A stretch of 52,308 nucleotides of DNA, taken from assembly GCF_000686905.1 (NCBI RefSeq), contig NZ_JMLW01000022.1, positions 1 through 52,308 on the forward strand, given 5' to 3'. The translations under genes and the position numbers were made by a program. Shown here in pieces: positions 16,543 to 26,884 of this stretch (the first letter of the stretch is position 1; every line of letters starts with the position of its first letter). The notes below the pieces were generated by a model. It ran no database searches. It saw only the letters and a program-made list of their open reading frames with translations, and had not been told where the DNA came from. The stretch is from Marinospirillum insulare DSM 21763 (GTDB taxonomy: Bacteria; Pseudomonadota; Gammaproteobacteria; Pseudomonadales; Halomonadaceae).

Positions 16543-17385
16543 TTATTCCTGCTCTAAAAAGGGGTGTCCAACTTCTTGCATGGCTTGATCAACAAAAGGC
16601 GCATTACTATTCATCATGTTAATTAGTTCATCAACATAGGCCTGACCACGCTCTGAGTAGCTCAGTAAACCGGGCGCCAAATCGACACCCTTCACTTCTT
16701 TTCCGGCATTAACTAGTTGCTGCCTTAGCTCGCGTAGCTGGCGGTAAGCTCTATGTGTATTGATATTGCGCATATAGGCTTGGACACTCTCTAAAATAGT
16801 GGCAAATTTGCGCACCTCATGGTTTTTACCTGCTTCACGCCCAGAAGGTACCAAACCACAACCCTTGCTAAAGCACCACTGACCAAATAGGTTATTACCT
16901 TCGCGTGCAAAGCGGGAAGTTCCCCAAGCCGATTCATTGGCTGCTTGCATTAAAACTAAATCTGCAGGTACTTGTTTTACTCGCCTATCTAAAGCTGCCC
17001 ATTCTTTTTCAGTTAACGGCCACTCCAAGCCATAGTAGCGAACAATTTTTGTCAGGGTTTGCAGATCATTACCAACTAGTTCCTGCCCTTGATCAAGTAG
17101 CTGTTTGGCTGCCATTAGCTGCTCACCTTGCCAACTAATGCGTTCGTTTTCATAAAGCACAAGGGGCAGCAAAGTTTTAAAGAAAATATCTTTACGCCAA
17201 GGCACATGCGTAATATCACTATAATCTGGCATAGAAGTCAGTGGATTATCTAACACCAGGGTAAATGGCTTTAACTGTGGCTTAGGCTCTAACCACTCAT
17301 TGATAATGGCAAAGAGCCCAATCAATAAAGAAAGCGCAATAATTAAATGAAAAACTATAGGTGGTTTATTGGGTGCAACTGACAT
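16543..17385 (-). CDS. Bax-like glucosaminidase-domain protein
   Basis: A 280-residue protein anchored by one N-terminal helix (about 9-27) with the rest in the periplasm. The C-terminal half is a glucosaminidase domain of the Bax type: VLMQAANESAWGTSRFAREGNNLFGQWCFSKGCGLVP includes the catalytic Glu, and YMRNINTHRAYRQLRELR follows. These proteins are thought to cut peptidoglycan glycan strands. A VanY-like carboxypeptidase gene lies just upstream on the same strand but a terminator separates them, so each has its own unit. Confidence 0.87.
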   Translation of the reverse strand: MSVAPNKPPIVFHLIIALSLLIGLFAIINEWLEPKPQLKPFTLVLDNPLTSMPDYSDITHVPWRKDIFFKTLLPLVLYENERISWQGEQLMAAKQLLDQGQELVGNDLQTLTKIVRYYGLEWPLTEKEWAALDRRVKQVPADLVLMQAANESAWGTSRFAREGNNLFGQWCFSKGCGLVPSGREAGKNHEVRKFATILESVQAYMRNINTHRAYRQLRELRQQLVNAGKEVKGVDLAPGLLSYSERGQAYVDELINMMNSNAPFVDQAMQEVGHPFLEQE

Positions 17386-17433
17386 TCAAACATTCCTTTT
17401 ACTTATTTCATTTCAGGCTTAAGACAAAAAAAA

Positions 17434-17450
17434 CCGGCCCCTTCGGCCGG
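17434..17450 (-). terminator. Rho-independent terminator after the VanY-like gene
   Basis: CCGGCC (17434-17439) and GGCCGG (17445-17450) form a GC-rich stem with a 5-base loop. Read on the minus strand it is followed by a run of eight T. It ends transcription of the carboxypeptidase gene. Confidence 0.85.
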
Positions 17451-17473
17451 AATTTTATTACAGAAAATTCTAG

Positions 17474-18448
17474 TTAGCTGACTTGAATATGCCAAGGCTC
17501 ATAACGCACGCCAAAGCTGTTATCTGTGGTGTAGCGTATTTCAACAAAACCTAAATCTTGTAAGCGCTTATAAACATCAGTTTCGGCAAAATCATCACTG
17601 AAGTTACGGTAACCAAAGCCAACCTTACCTACATCAAAGTCACCTATCGCATGGTAGGAATAACCTGGAGGTGCCAAGGAACGAGAGGCTTTAGACATAT
17701 TGCCAGCCGATTGCTCTGCTTTTGCTAAGAAGAGGTGCATCTGTTTAACCATGCTACGCACACCTGAGGTAAGCACTAGGTCATCACCCACTTCTTCTAA
17801 TAACCGATTATAAAACTCTCTTGACTGGCCTTTAAATAAGTAGTGACCTGTTCGCCCTACACTTTCAACGTCTTGTTTAGCTACCTTGCTGGTAATTGTG
17901 TCTAAAACACGCTCACCATAAAAGCCATATAAGCGAGCATCTATATGGTAAAGCTCATCTAAAAAATCCATTTCAGCTTGGGTAAACTTGCCTATATCGG
18001 GATAATTACGAGCAAACCTTAGTGCTTCATCAAAGGATAAAAGGTTAAAGTTGCCGTGACCCACAAAAGACTGCAAACGATCTAAGCGCTCATAGGCCAA
18101 AAGCATGGTGGCGCGTTTTTCTTCAGGCAAGAAGTAGTCATCATCAAATACGCTTTCAAAATAGCGTGTGCGCGTTTCTGCATTACTTGACCCAGACGCA
18201 GCCGCCTGAGCAGCCGCTTGCTGGTGTACTTGAGATAAGGCTTCACTGAGCTGAGTAGGTAGAATATCTTCCATACCATGCTGCAGATTAGTGGCTGCCC
18301 ACTGACCCTGTAAAGCACCCATACCGAAGCTTTTTTGTAATTTATCGGTCAAGTTAACTTGACGCAATACCGAACCACTACCTAGGGCAACAAAACCTGA
18401 TAGTGACAAGGCTTTTAAAAGTGTTCTGCGATCCACTACTCGCTCCAT
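17474..18448 (-). CDS. D-alanyl-D-alanine carboxypeptidase, VanY/M15 family
   Basis: A 324-residue protein with an N-terminal export signal (RRTLLKALSLSGFVALGSG; two arginines make Tat export possible). Its C-terminal M15 peptidase domain carries the zinc site: LTSGVRSMVKQMHLFL, SYHAIGDFDV (His and Asp ligands) and EPWHIQ (third ligand plus catalytic Glu). These metallopeptidases trim D-Ala from peptidoglycan stem peptides in the periplasm. The region between about 90 and 180 is a helical domain of unknown role. It stands alone between two terminators. Confidence 0.85.
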   Translation of the reverse strand: MERVVDRRTLLKALSLSGFVALGSGSVLRQVNLTDKLQKSFGMGALQGQWAATNLQHGMEDILPTQLSEALSQVHQQAAAQAAASGSSNAETRTRYFESVFDDDYFLPEEKRATMLLAYERLDRLQSFVGHGNFNLLSFDEALRFARNYPDIGKFTQAEMDFLDELYHIDARLYGFYGERVLDTITSKVAKQDVESVGRTGHYLFKGQSREFYNRLLEEVGDDLVLTSGVRSMVKQMHLFLAKAEQSAGNMSKASRSLAPPGYSYHAIGDFDVGKVGFGYRNFSDDFAETDVYKRLQDLGFVEIRYTTDNSFGVRYEPWHIQVS

Positions 18449-18523
18449 CCTAACTAATCATTATGATGTGTAATAAGTGAACTTTACCGACAGATAGCAA
18501 GTGTGTCCAGAATAACTACAAAA

Positions 18524-18546
18524 AAGCCCGGTTATTAGCCGGGCTT
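18524..18546 (-). terminator. Rho-independent terminator of htpG
   Basis: AAGCCCGG (18524-18531) pairs with CCGGGCTT (18539-18546) around a 7-base loop. On the minus strand the stem is followed by a short T run. It lies 17 bp after the htpG stop. Confidence 0.85.
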
Positions 18547-18562
18547 AGGTAGTTTAAGGCAT

Positions 18563-20473
18563 TTACTTGCTTGCTAACTCTAACAACAAGCGGTTCAGCC
18601 TTTGTACAAACTGACCTGGATCTTCAAGGCTTTCACCTGCTGCTAGTGCAGCCTGATCACACAGCAAGGTAGCTAAGTCTGTAAAGTTAGCCTCTTGCGC
18701 TTCAGCTTCTAAACGCTCAACTAGAGGGTGGCTAGGGTTAATTTCTAGAATGGGTTTGCTATCAGGTAACTGTTGACCTGAAGCTTCTAGAATTTTACGC
18801 ATTTGTAAACCTAGATCATCTGCACCTATCACCAATACAGCAGGCGAGTCGGTTAAGCGAGTTGAAACACGCACTTCGCTTACTCTATCTTCCAAAGATT
18901 TTTTAATGCGCTCTAGTAAATCTTTCTTGGTTTCTGTTGCTTCTTCTTGGGCTTTTTTATCTTCTTCACTATCCAGTGAGCCTAGGTCTAAATCGCCGCG
19001 TGCAACATCCACTAATGATTTGCCATCAAACTCATTTAGGTGACTCATTAACCATTCGTCAATACGGTCCGTTAAGAGTAAAACCTCTATGCCTTTTTTG
19101 CGGAAAACTTCTAGGTGAGGGCTAGATTTAACCTGTGCCAAGCTTTCACCAATAAGGTAGTAAACTTTATCTTGGCCTTCTTTCATGCGACTTACATAAT
19201 CTGCAAGACTAACACGCTGTTCATTTTGCTCGGTAGAGCTAAAGCGTAACAAGCCAGCGATGCGCTCACGGTTAGCAAAATCTTCACCTGGGCCTTCTTT
19301 AAGCACCTGACCAAACTCTTTCCAAAACTCATAGTACTTGTCTTGGTCATCAGCCATTTTATCTAGCAAGCTTAGTACACGCTTAGTCAGTGCAGACTTC
19401 ATGCTATCGATTTGCGGGTTTTGCTGCAGAATTTCACGCGAAATATTCAGCGGCAGGTCTGATGAGTCAACTACACCTTTAATAAAGCGTAGGTAAAGCG
19501 GTAAAAACTGTTCTGCGTTATCTAAGATAAATACACGTTGAACATAGAGCTTTAAGCCACGCGGTGCTTCACGCTGGTATAAGTCAAAAGGTGCACGCTT
19601 AGGAATGTAGAGAAGCGAAGTATATTCTTGCTTACCTTCAACTTTGTTATGACTCCAATCTAGTGGGTCTTCAAAGTCGTGAGCAACGTGCTTATAAAAC
19701 TCTTGGTACTCTTCATCTTTAATTTCATTTTTACTGCGTGTCCAAAGTGCATTGGCTTTATTGATGGTTTCCCATTCAACGGCAGTCGCTTGGTCTGCTG
19801 CCTCTGCATCGTCACCCTCCACTTCTACGTCTTTTTGTAGCTGAATGGGTAGGCCAATATGATCTGAATATTTTTGAATAATGTTACGTAGACGATGACC
19901 ACTAGCATATTCTGTGGCATCTTCTTTAAGACTAAGGGTAATCTGAGTTCCACGACTAGGCTTATTAATGGCTTCAACGGTAAATTCGCCATCACCTTTT
20001 GAAGTCCAACGTACACCTTCTTCAGCCGCCACACCTGCTTTACGTGTTTCTACGGTTACTTCATCTGCAACAATAAAAGCTGAGTAAAAACCGACACCAA
20101 ATTGACCAATTAAACCAGAATCTTTTTTCTGATCACCTGTTAGCTGCTGTAAAAACTCTGCTGTACCCGAGCGAGCAATGGTACCTAAGTTAGCTATGAC
20201 ATCATCACGGTTCATACCTATCCCGTTATCTTCTAGGGTTAGGCTGTTGTTTTTTTCATCAAAACTAATCTTTACTTTTAGGTCTGGGTCTTCCTCTAAA
20301 AGCTCAGGCTTGGCAATCGCTTCAAAACGTAGTTTGTCACAAGCATCTGAGGCATTAGAGATTAGCTCACGCAAAAAGATTTCACGATTAGAATAGAGTG
20401 CGTGCACCATTAGGTGCAGTAGCTGCTTAACTTCTGTTTGGAAACCGAGTGTTTGTTTTTCTGCCTGACTCAT
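18563..20473 (-). CDS. htpG: Chaperone HtpG (Hsp90)
   Basis: A 636-residue bacterial Hsp90, an ATP-dependent folding chaperone of the cytoplasm. The GHKL ATPase domain shows [53 protein letters not shown] and [16 protein letters not shown]. The middle domain has [21 protein letters not shown] and [13 protein letters not shown], and the C-terminal dimer domain ends near LLELASK. I start at ATG 20473 ([15 protein letters not shown], the conserved start) with AGGAG upstream; in-frame TTG/ATG codons eight residues earlier lie in or before the ribosome site. No heat-shock sigma-32 promoter was evident by eye. Confidence 0.95.
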   Translation of the reverse strand: MSQAEKQTLGFQTEVKQLLHLMVHALYSNREIFLRELISNASDACDKLRFEAIAKPELLEEDPDLKVKISFDEKNNSLTLEDNGIGMNRDDVIANLGTIARSGTAEFLQQLTGDQKKDSGLIGQFGVGFYSAFIVADEVTVETRKAGVAAEEGVRWTSKGDGEFTVEAINKPSRGTQITLSLKEDATEYASGHRLRNIIQKYSDHIGLPIQLQKDVEVEGDDAEAADQATAVEWETINKANALWTRSKNEIKDEEYQEFYKHVAHDFEDPLDWSHNKVEGKQEYTSLLYIPKRAPFDLYQREAPRGLKLYVQRVFILDNAEQFLPLYLRFIKGVVDSSDLPLNISREILQQNPQIDSMKSALTKRVLSLLDKMADDQDKYYEFWKEFGQVLKEGPGEDFANRERIAGLLRFSSTEQNEQRVSLADYVSRMKEGQDKVYYLIGESLAQVKSSPHLEVFRKKGIEVLLLTDRIDEWLMSHLNEFDGKSLVDVARGDLDLGSLDSEEDKKAQEEATETKKDLLERIKKSLEDRVSEVRVSTRLTDSPAVLVIGADDLGLQMRKILEASGQQLPDSKPILEINPSHPLVERLEAEAQEANFTDLATLLCDQAALAAGESLEDPGQFVQRLNRLLLELASK

Positions 20474-20566
20474 TATCAGCGAACTCCTGAGCATCAAGGT
20501 TAATGTATTTAAGTGATGCTAGTTTAATGGGGTCTAGGCAAAAAAATTCAAGGCTAATTGTTAGAA

Positions 20567-21019
20567 CTAGATTTCAGGCCAAATTAAGTGAGCACGCGCT
20601 AAAGCAATAGGTTCAGCTTCTCTATCACCCTGCCAGGCTGTGATGGACACATTAACCACTCGCTTACCTAAACGGCCTAACTCGCAACGCGCATAGGTTT
20701 TCTCAGTGCGTGCTGAGCGTAGGTAATCAATTGAGAAGTCAATTATTTTAGGAATTCGTTTTCCTTGGGTATAGGCCATAACATTTAAAATAGCAGCGGT
20801 TTCCAAATAGGCTGCTACCACGCCACCATGCAAAGCAGGTAATAATGGATTACCAACATTTTCTGACTTGGGCTGTAAAGTAAATATTAAGGCATCTTCC
20901 TTATCTTCTGCTTCCACGCCGATTAAACGTGCATAAGGAATCATTGCTAACCAAGTATTAACCTCCTTGGCAGATAAGTGGTCTCCTAGTTTTCCAGGCT
21001 GCAAATCACTTTCATTCAT
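20567..21019 (-). CDS. PaaI-family hotdog thioesterase
   Basis: A 150-residue single hotdog-fold protein. The conserved central helix block is NPLLPALHGGVVAAYLETAAILNVM, where HGG and the following acidic residue are typical of PaaI-type acyl-CoA thioesterases; IIDFSIDYLRSARTEKTYARCEL follows. The substrate is unknown. It overlaps the preceding paralogue by 4 bp (ATGA), so the two probably form a hetero-oligomer or act on related substrates. Confidence 0.85.
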   Translation of the reverse strand: MNESDLQPGKLGDHLSAKEVNTWLAMIPYARLIGVEAEDKEDALIFTLQPKSENVGNPLLPALHGGVVAAYLETAAILNVMAYTQGKRIPKIIDFSIDYLRSARTEKTYARCELGRLGKRVVNVSITAWQGDREAEPIALARAHLIWPEI

Positions 21020-21498
21020 GCTTTTGTCTCCTGAGTAAGCCCAAAAATCTGCTCAGCAAAACCCTTAGGTGTTCGCTCTGCACCTAGGCGCATAAAAGTA
21101 CCTGTACCTTTACAAATAGGCTTAGCTTCATCTTGCCAAATTAAACCTTCAGTAAAAACAATTTGCCTTGCTAGGTGGGTTACCTCTGCACGGCAATAGA
21201 TTTTTTTACCTACCTTGGCTGCACGGTAATGATCCATTCTTAAGTCTACCGTTGGGCATACTTCTGGTTCTGGTGAAGCAATAACCGCAGCTGAGCCACA
21301 AGCGCTATCCATTAGCACACTTAAAACTCCACCATGAATTAAACCTTCTTCTTTATTACCCAAAAAACGCTCATCACCTTCTATGGAAAGCACTAGGTGA
21401 GTTTCGCAAACAGATTCAACCTGCATGTTTAGCTGTTTGCAGTGAGGGATTAAACTCATAAAGCGGCTTATCCCATGTTTGAGTTGCTCGTTAGTCAT
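21016..21498 (-). CDS. PaaI-family hotdog thioesterase (first of a tandem pair)
   Basis: A 160-residue hotdog-fold protein with the motif GLIHGGVLSVLMDSACGSAAV, in which HGG and Asp are the usual PaaI catalytic elements, followed by TVDLRMDHYRAAKVGKKIYCRAEVTHLARQIVFTEGLIW. It belongs to the same superfamily as the gene directly downstream, so the pair probably arose by duplication and divergence. It is divergent from the DUF2798 gene. The acyl-CoA substrate is unknown. Confidence 0.85.
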   Translation of the reverse strand: MTNEQLKHGISRFMSLIPHCKQLNMQVESVCETHLVLSIEGDERFLGNKEEGLIHGGVLSVLMDSACGSAAVIASPEPEVCPTVDLRMDHYRAAKVGKKIYCRAEVTHLARQIVFTEGLIWQDEAKPICKGTGTFMRLGAERTPKGFAEQIFGLTQETKA

Positions 21499-21619
21499 TT
21501 TTTATACCAGCTAAGGTGGTTACAAGAGTGGCTATTGATTGCATAGTAGAAATGCATTGTACAAGCATAAATTTTATTAGGTAAAATAAGCAAAAGCTAA
21601 ACTAAACTTGGAGTTCAGT

Positions 21620-21868
21620 ATGATTTTTCCTGCTAAGTACGCTAGGTATGTATTTTCTACAGTCATGTCACTTTACATGGTTACCATTATGACCTGCGTA
21701 ATAACTATAGTTAACACTGGCTATGAAGGAAACTTTATTGCGCGTTGGTGGCAAGCCTTCTACATTGCTTGGCCGATTGCCTTTGTGCTTATTTTAATTG
21801 GTGCACCGCGCCTTCAGTCTTTTGCAGCACGTTTAATTAAAAAACCTACTTCTGCTGCTAATAAATAA
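21620..21868 (+). CDS. DUF2798 family small membrane protein
   Basis: An 82-residue protein with two hydrophobic segments (about 7-32 and 44-62) separated by NTGYEGNFIARWWQAFYIAW, the signature of DUF2798, and a basic tail. Its function is unknown. The start is ATG 21620 with TTGGAG upstream; a TTG at 21608 is in frame but coincides with the ribosome site. It is convergent with the sucCD end and shares the terminator between them. Confidence 0.78.
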   Translation: MIFPAKYARYVFSTVMSLYMVTIMTCVITIVNTGYEGNFIARWWQAFYIAWPIAFVLILIGAPRLQSFAARLIKKPTSAANK

Positions 21869-21894
21869 TAAGCACTTTTTATTAGCTCAAAAAA

Positions 21895-21920
21895 AACCGC
21901 CTGCTTTTAAGCAGGCGGTT
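21895..21920. terminator. Terminator of the sdh-suc supraoperon (minus strand), possibly shared
   Basis: AACCGCCTGC (21895-21904) pairs perfectly with GCAGGCGGTT (21911-21920) around a 6-base loop. On the minus strand the stem runs into a T run, 29 bp after sucD. It also lies 27 bp after the DUF2798 gene on the other strand. Confidence 0.87.
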
Positions 21921-21949
21921 GGTAAAGCTAGAAATAATTTAGCCAGAAC

Positions 21950-22822
21950 TTACCAGCCAGTTACTTCTTTTAATGCGCTTCCGATATCAGCTAAAGAACG
22001 CACAGTTTTTACACCTGCGTCTTCTAGTGCTGCGAATTTTTCATCTGCAGTACCCTGACCACCAGAAATAATTGCACCAGCATGACCCATACGCTTACCA
22101 GGAGGTGCAGTTACACCAGCAATGTAAGAAACAACTGGCTTGGTTACATTAGCTTTAATGTAAGCCGCTGCTTCTTCTTCTGCAGTACCACCAATTTCAC
22201 CGATCATTACAATCGCTTCAGTTTTGGGGTCTTCTTGGAAAAGCTTAAGAATATCGATAAAGCTTGAACCTGGAATAGGGTCGCCACCAATACCAACACA
22301 AGTAGACTGACCAAAGCCTTGGTCGGTAGTCTGCTTAACAGCTTCATAGGTTAGTGTACCTGAACGCGATACAATACCTACTTTACCTGGCTGGTGAATT
22401 TGTGCAGGCATAATACCAATCTTACATTCGCCAGGAGTAATAACACCTGGGCAGTTAGGACCGATAAGAACAACACCTAGCTCATCACACTTAACTTTAC
22501 ATTCGAGCATATCCAAGGTTGGAATGCCTTCTGTAATGGCAACAATTAACTTAATGCCAGCGTTAGCAGCTTCTAAGATAGAGTCTTTACAGAAAGGAGC
22601 AGGAACGTAGATAACAGAAGCATCAGCACCTGTTGCTTCTACAGCATCTTTAACAGTGTTAAAAACGGGTAGACCTAGGTGAGTTGTACCACCTTTACCA
22701 GGTGTTACACCGCCAACCATTTTAGTACCGTAAGCAATTGCTTGCTCTGAGTGAAAAGTACCTTGACCGCCAGTGAAACCCTGACAAATTACCTTGGTAT
22801 CTTTATTAATTAATACGCTCAT
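21950..22822 (-). CDS. sucD: Succinyl-CoA synthetase alpha subunit
   Basis: A 290-residue subunit of the TCA enzyme that converts succinyl-CoA to succinate with formation of ATP or GTP. The CoA-binding Rossmann domain opens with [51 protein letters not shown] follows, and the phosphorylated active-site histidine lies in [18 protein letters not shown]. Its start overlaps the sucC stop by one base (TAATG). It is the last gene of the supraoperon. Confidence 0.97.
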   Translation of the reverse strand: MSVLINKDTKVICQGFTGGQGTFHSEQAIAYGTKMVGGVTPGKGGTTHLGLPVFNTVKDAVEATGADASVIYVPAPFCKDSILEAANAGIKLIVAITEGIPTLDMLECKVKCDELGVVLIGPNCPGVITPGECKIGIMPAQIHQPGKVGIVSRSGTLTYEAVKQTTDQGFGQSTCVGIGGDPIPGSSFIDILKLFQEDPKTEAIVMIGEIGGTAEEEAAAYIKANVTKPVVSYIAGVTAPPGKRMGHAGAIISGGQGTADEKFAALEDAGVKTVRSLADIGSALKEVTGW

Positions 22823-23988
22823 TATTTGCCCTCCGCCGCTTTAACAACTTGCTGAGCTGCATCCGTTAGGCTGGTGGCCGCGATGATGTTTAGACCGCTT
22901 TCAGCCAATTTTTTGGAACCCAGTTCTGCGTTGTTACCTTCAAGGCGGACAACAACAGGTACTTTAACGCCAACCTGTTCAACAGCACCAATAATACCTT
23001 CAGCAATCATATCGCAACGTACGATACCACCAAAAATATTAACTAAAACTGCTTTAACATTTTCATCTGAAAGAATAATTTTGAATGCTTCTGCAACGCG
23101 CTCTTTGGTAGCACCGCCACCCACGTCTAGGAAGTTTGCTGGCTGACCACCGTGGATATTAACGATATCCATAGTACCCATAGCTAGACCAGCACCGTTA
23201 ACCATGCAACCGATGTTACCATCTAGTGCAACGTAGTTAAGTTCCCACTTAGCAGCATCAGCTTCACGCTCGTCTTCCTGGCTAGGATCACGCATTTCTT
23301 GTAGGTCTTTATGACGGTACAAGGCGTTACCATCGATAACTAACTTAGCATCTAGGCAATGTAGGTTACCTTCGTCAGTTACAACCAGAGGGTTAATTTC
23401 AAGTAGTGCTAAATCTTTATCTGTAAACAGTTTAGCAAGGCCTAAGAAAATCTTAGTGAACTGCTTAATTTGTTCAGGATTAAGGCCTAGTTTGAAAGCT
23501 AACTCACGCGCCTGGTAAGGCTGTGCACCTACTAGAGGATCGATAATAGCTTTAAGAATTTTTTCTGGTGTTTCTTCTGCAACAGTTTCAATGTCTACAC
23601 CGCCTTCTGTAGAGGCCATGAAAACGACACGACGTGTTGCACGGTCAAGAACAGCACCTAGATAAAGTTCATTGGATATATCTGTGCAGTTCTCAACTAG
23701 AATTTTGCTAACAGGCTGACCATTGGCATCAGTCTGAAAGGTTACTAGGTTTTTACCTAACCACTGCTTGGCAAACTCACCTGCTTCGTCAGCAGATTTA
23801 ATAAGCTTTACACCACCAGCTTTACCGCGTCCACCAGCGTGAACTTGAGCCTTAACGACCCACATATTGCCGCCAATTTTTTTACAAGCTTCAACTGCTT
23901 CTTCCGGTGTATCTACAGCATAACCGGTGGAAACTGGAAGACCGTATTCGGCGAACAGTTTTTTACCCTGATATTCGTGCAGGTTCAT
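22822..23988 (-). CDS. sucC: Succinyl-CoA synthetase beta subunit (ADP-forming)
   Basis: A 388-residue subunit with an ATP-grasp nucleotide site ([18 protein letters not shown] near 46-63; [11 protein letters not shown] near 195) and the C-terminal CoA-ligase part ([16 protein letters not shown]). Together with SucD it forms the alpha2-beta2 enzyme. It begins 135 bp after lpdA, and that gap holds three hairpins; this is the widest gap in the sucAB-lpd-sucCD portion and may set apart the amounts of the two enzymes. Confidence 0.97.
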   Translation of the reverse strand: MNLHEYQGKKLFAEYGLPVSTGYAVDTPEEAVEACKKIGGNMWVVKAQVHAGGRGKAGGVKLIKSADEAGEFAKQWLGKNLVTFQTDANGQPVSKILVENCTDISNELYLGAVLDRATRRVVFMASTEGGVDIETVAEETPEKILKAIIDPLVGAQPYQARELAFKLGLNPEQIKQFTKIFLGLAKLFTDKDLALLEINPLVVTDEGNLHCLDAKLVIDGNALYRHKDLQEMRDPSQEDEREADAAKWELNYVALDGNIGCMVNGAGLAMGTMDIVNIHGGQPANFLDVGGGATKERVAEAFKIILSDENVKAVLVNIFGGIVRCDMIAEGIIGAVEQVGVKVPVVVRLEGNNAELGSKKLAESGLNIIAATSLTDAAQQVVKAAEGK

Positions 23989-24026
23989 ATTTTCAATGCC
24001 GTTTTATATTTGTTACTTGTGATCTT

Positions 24027-25590
<1,564 letters not shown>

Positions 25591-25608
25591 TTAATACACT
25601 TCCAGACC

Positions 25609-26799
25609 TTATACATCCAGCAAAATACGTGCTGGGTCTTCCAAGAGTTCTTTGATAGTCACAAGGAATTGTACAGCATCTTTACCATCAATCATGCGGT
25701 GATCATAAGAGAGTGCAAGGTACATCATTGGACGAATAACCACTTCACCGTTGATAGCCATAGGACGCTCTTGAATTTTGTGCATACCTAAAATGGCCGT
25801 TTGTGGTGGGTTGATGATAGGCGTAGACATTAACGAACCAAAAACACCACCGTTAGTAATGGTAAAAGTACCACCTTGTAAATCTTCGATACCAATTTTT
25901 CCATCACGGCCACGCTGACCAAAGTCTGCAATGGTGCCTTCGATATCAGCTAAGTTCATGGAATCGCAATCGCGCAATACTGGAACCATTAAACCGCGAG
26001 CTGTTGAAACAGCAACGCCTATATCTTGGTAACCATGATAAACAATGTCTGTTCCATCAATAGAAGCGTTCACATCAGGGAAGCGTTTTAGAGCTTCAGT
26101 TGCTGCTTTAACAAAGAAAGACATAAAGCCTAGACGAACACCATCATGACGCTTTTCAAATAAGTCTTTGTACTGTTTGCGCATTTCCATAATGGGTTTC
26201 ATGTCGACTTCATTGTAAGTCGTTAACATGGCAGCCGTTTGTTGAGCTTGAACTAGACGCTTAGCAATGGTTTGGCGCATGCGACTCATAGGCACACGTT
26301 TTTCAATGCGCTCACCTGGCGCGACATTCACTTCTACTGGTGCAGCAGCAGACTTGGCAGCAGGCGCACTTGGGGCATTCATTACGTCTTCTTTAGTAAT
26401 TAAACCACCTTTACCACTACCTTTAATCTTAGCAAGGTCTAGGCCTTTTTCTGCTGCTAGTTTACGTGCTGCAGGTGCAACGCGCAGGTCACCAACCACT
26501 TCTGCTTCTTCTGTAGCAGCGGGAGCTTCTTCTTTAGCTGCAGGAGCTGCTGCGGCAACGGCACCTTCTTTAATTTTTGCTAACAGTTGCTCAGAAACAA
26601 CCGTTTCACCTTCTTGTGCAAGAATTTCTTCTAGAACGCCATCTACAGGTGCGGGTACTTCTAAAACAACTTTATCAGTTTCGATATCAACCAAGATTTC
26701 ATCACGGGTTACTGCTTCGCCTGGCTGCTTGTGCCAGGTTGCAACACTGCCCTCAGCCACTGACTCAGGGAAAGTTGGAGCTTTAATCTCAATAGCCAT
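25609..26799 (-). CDS. sucB: 2-oxoglutarate dehydrogenase E2, dihydrolipoyl succinyltransferase
   Basis: A 396-residue core protein. It has one lipoyl domain (1-75; the modified lysine is in ETDKVVLEV), an Ala/Glu-rich flexible linker, a peripheral E3/E1-binding domain ([27 protein letters not shown], about 105-135), another Ala-rich linker and the catalytic acyltransferase domain from about 165, ending with [17 protein letters not shown], which contains the active-site His and Asp. A single lipoyl domain is normal for the succinyltransferase. It lies 85 bp after sucA. Confidence 0.96.
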   Translation of the reverse strand: MAIEIKAPTFPESVAEGSVATWHKQPGEAVTRDEILVDIETDKVVLEVPAPVDGVLEEILAQEGETVVSEQLLAKIKEGAVAAAAPAAKEEAPAATEEAEVVGDLRVAPAARKLAAEKGLDLAKIKGSGKGGLITKEDVMNAPSAPAAKSAAAPVEVNVAPGERIEKRVPMSRMRQTIAKRLVQAQQTAAMLTTYNEVDMKPIMEMRKQYKDLFEKRHDGVRLGFMSFFVKAATEALKRFPDVNASIDGTDIVYHGYQDIGVAVSTARGLMVPVLRDCDSMNLADIEGTIADFGQRGRDGKIGIEDLQGGTFTITNGGVFGSLMSTPIINPPQTAILGMHKIQERPMAINGEVVIRPMMYLALSYDHRMIDGKDAVQFLVTIKELLEDPARILLDV

Positions 26800-26884
26800 A
26801 TTATGCCCTATCCTACTTATTCTTGTATTTCGGGTCTAAATTAGACCCGAAAGCTAAAGTGTATTTTCTGCTAGCTAGCGAAGA

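Noticed and set aside
26267-26839. 190-codon plus-strand frame opposite sucB
   Set aside because: It is antisense to the Ala/Glu-rich linkers and lipoyl domain of sucB. Its Ala/Ser-rich composition is a by-product of that sequence and it has no ribosome site or family motif.
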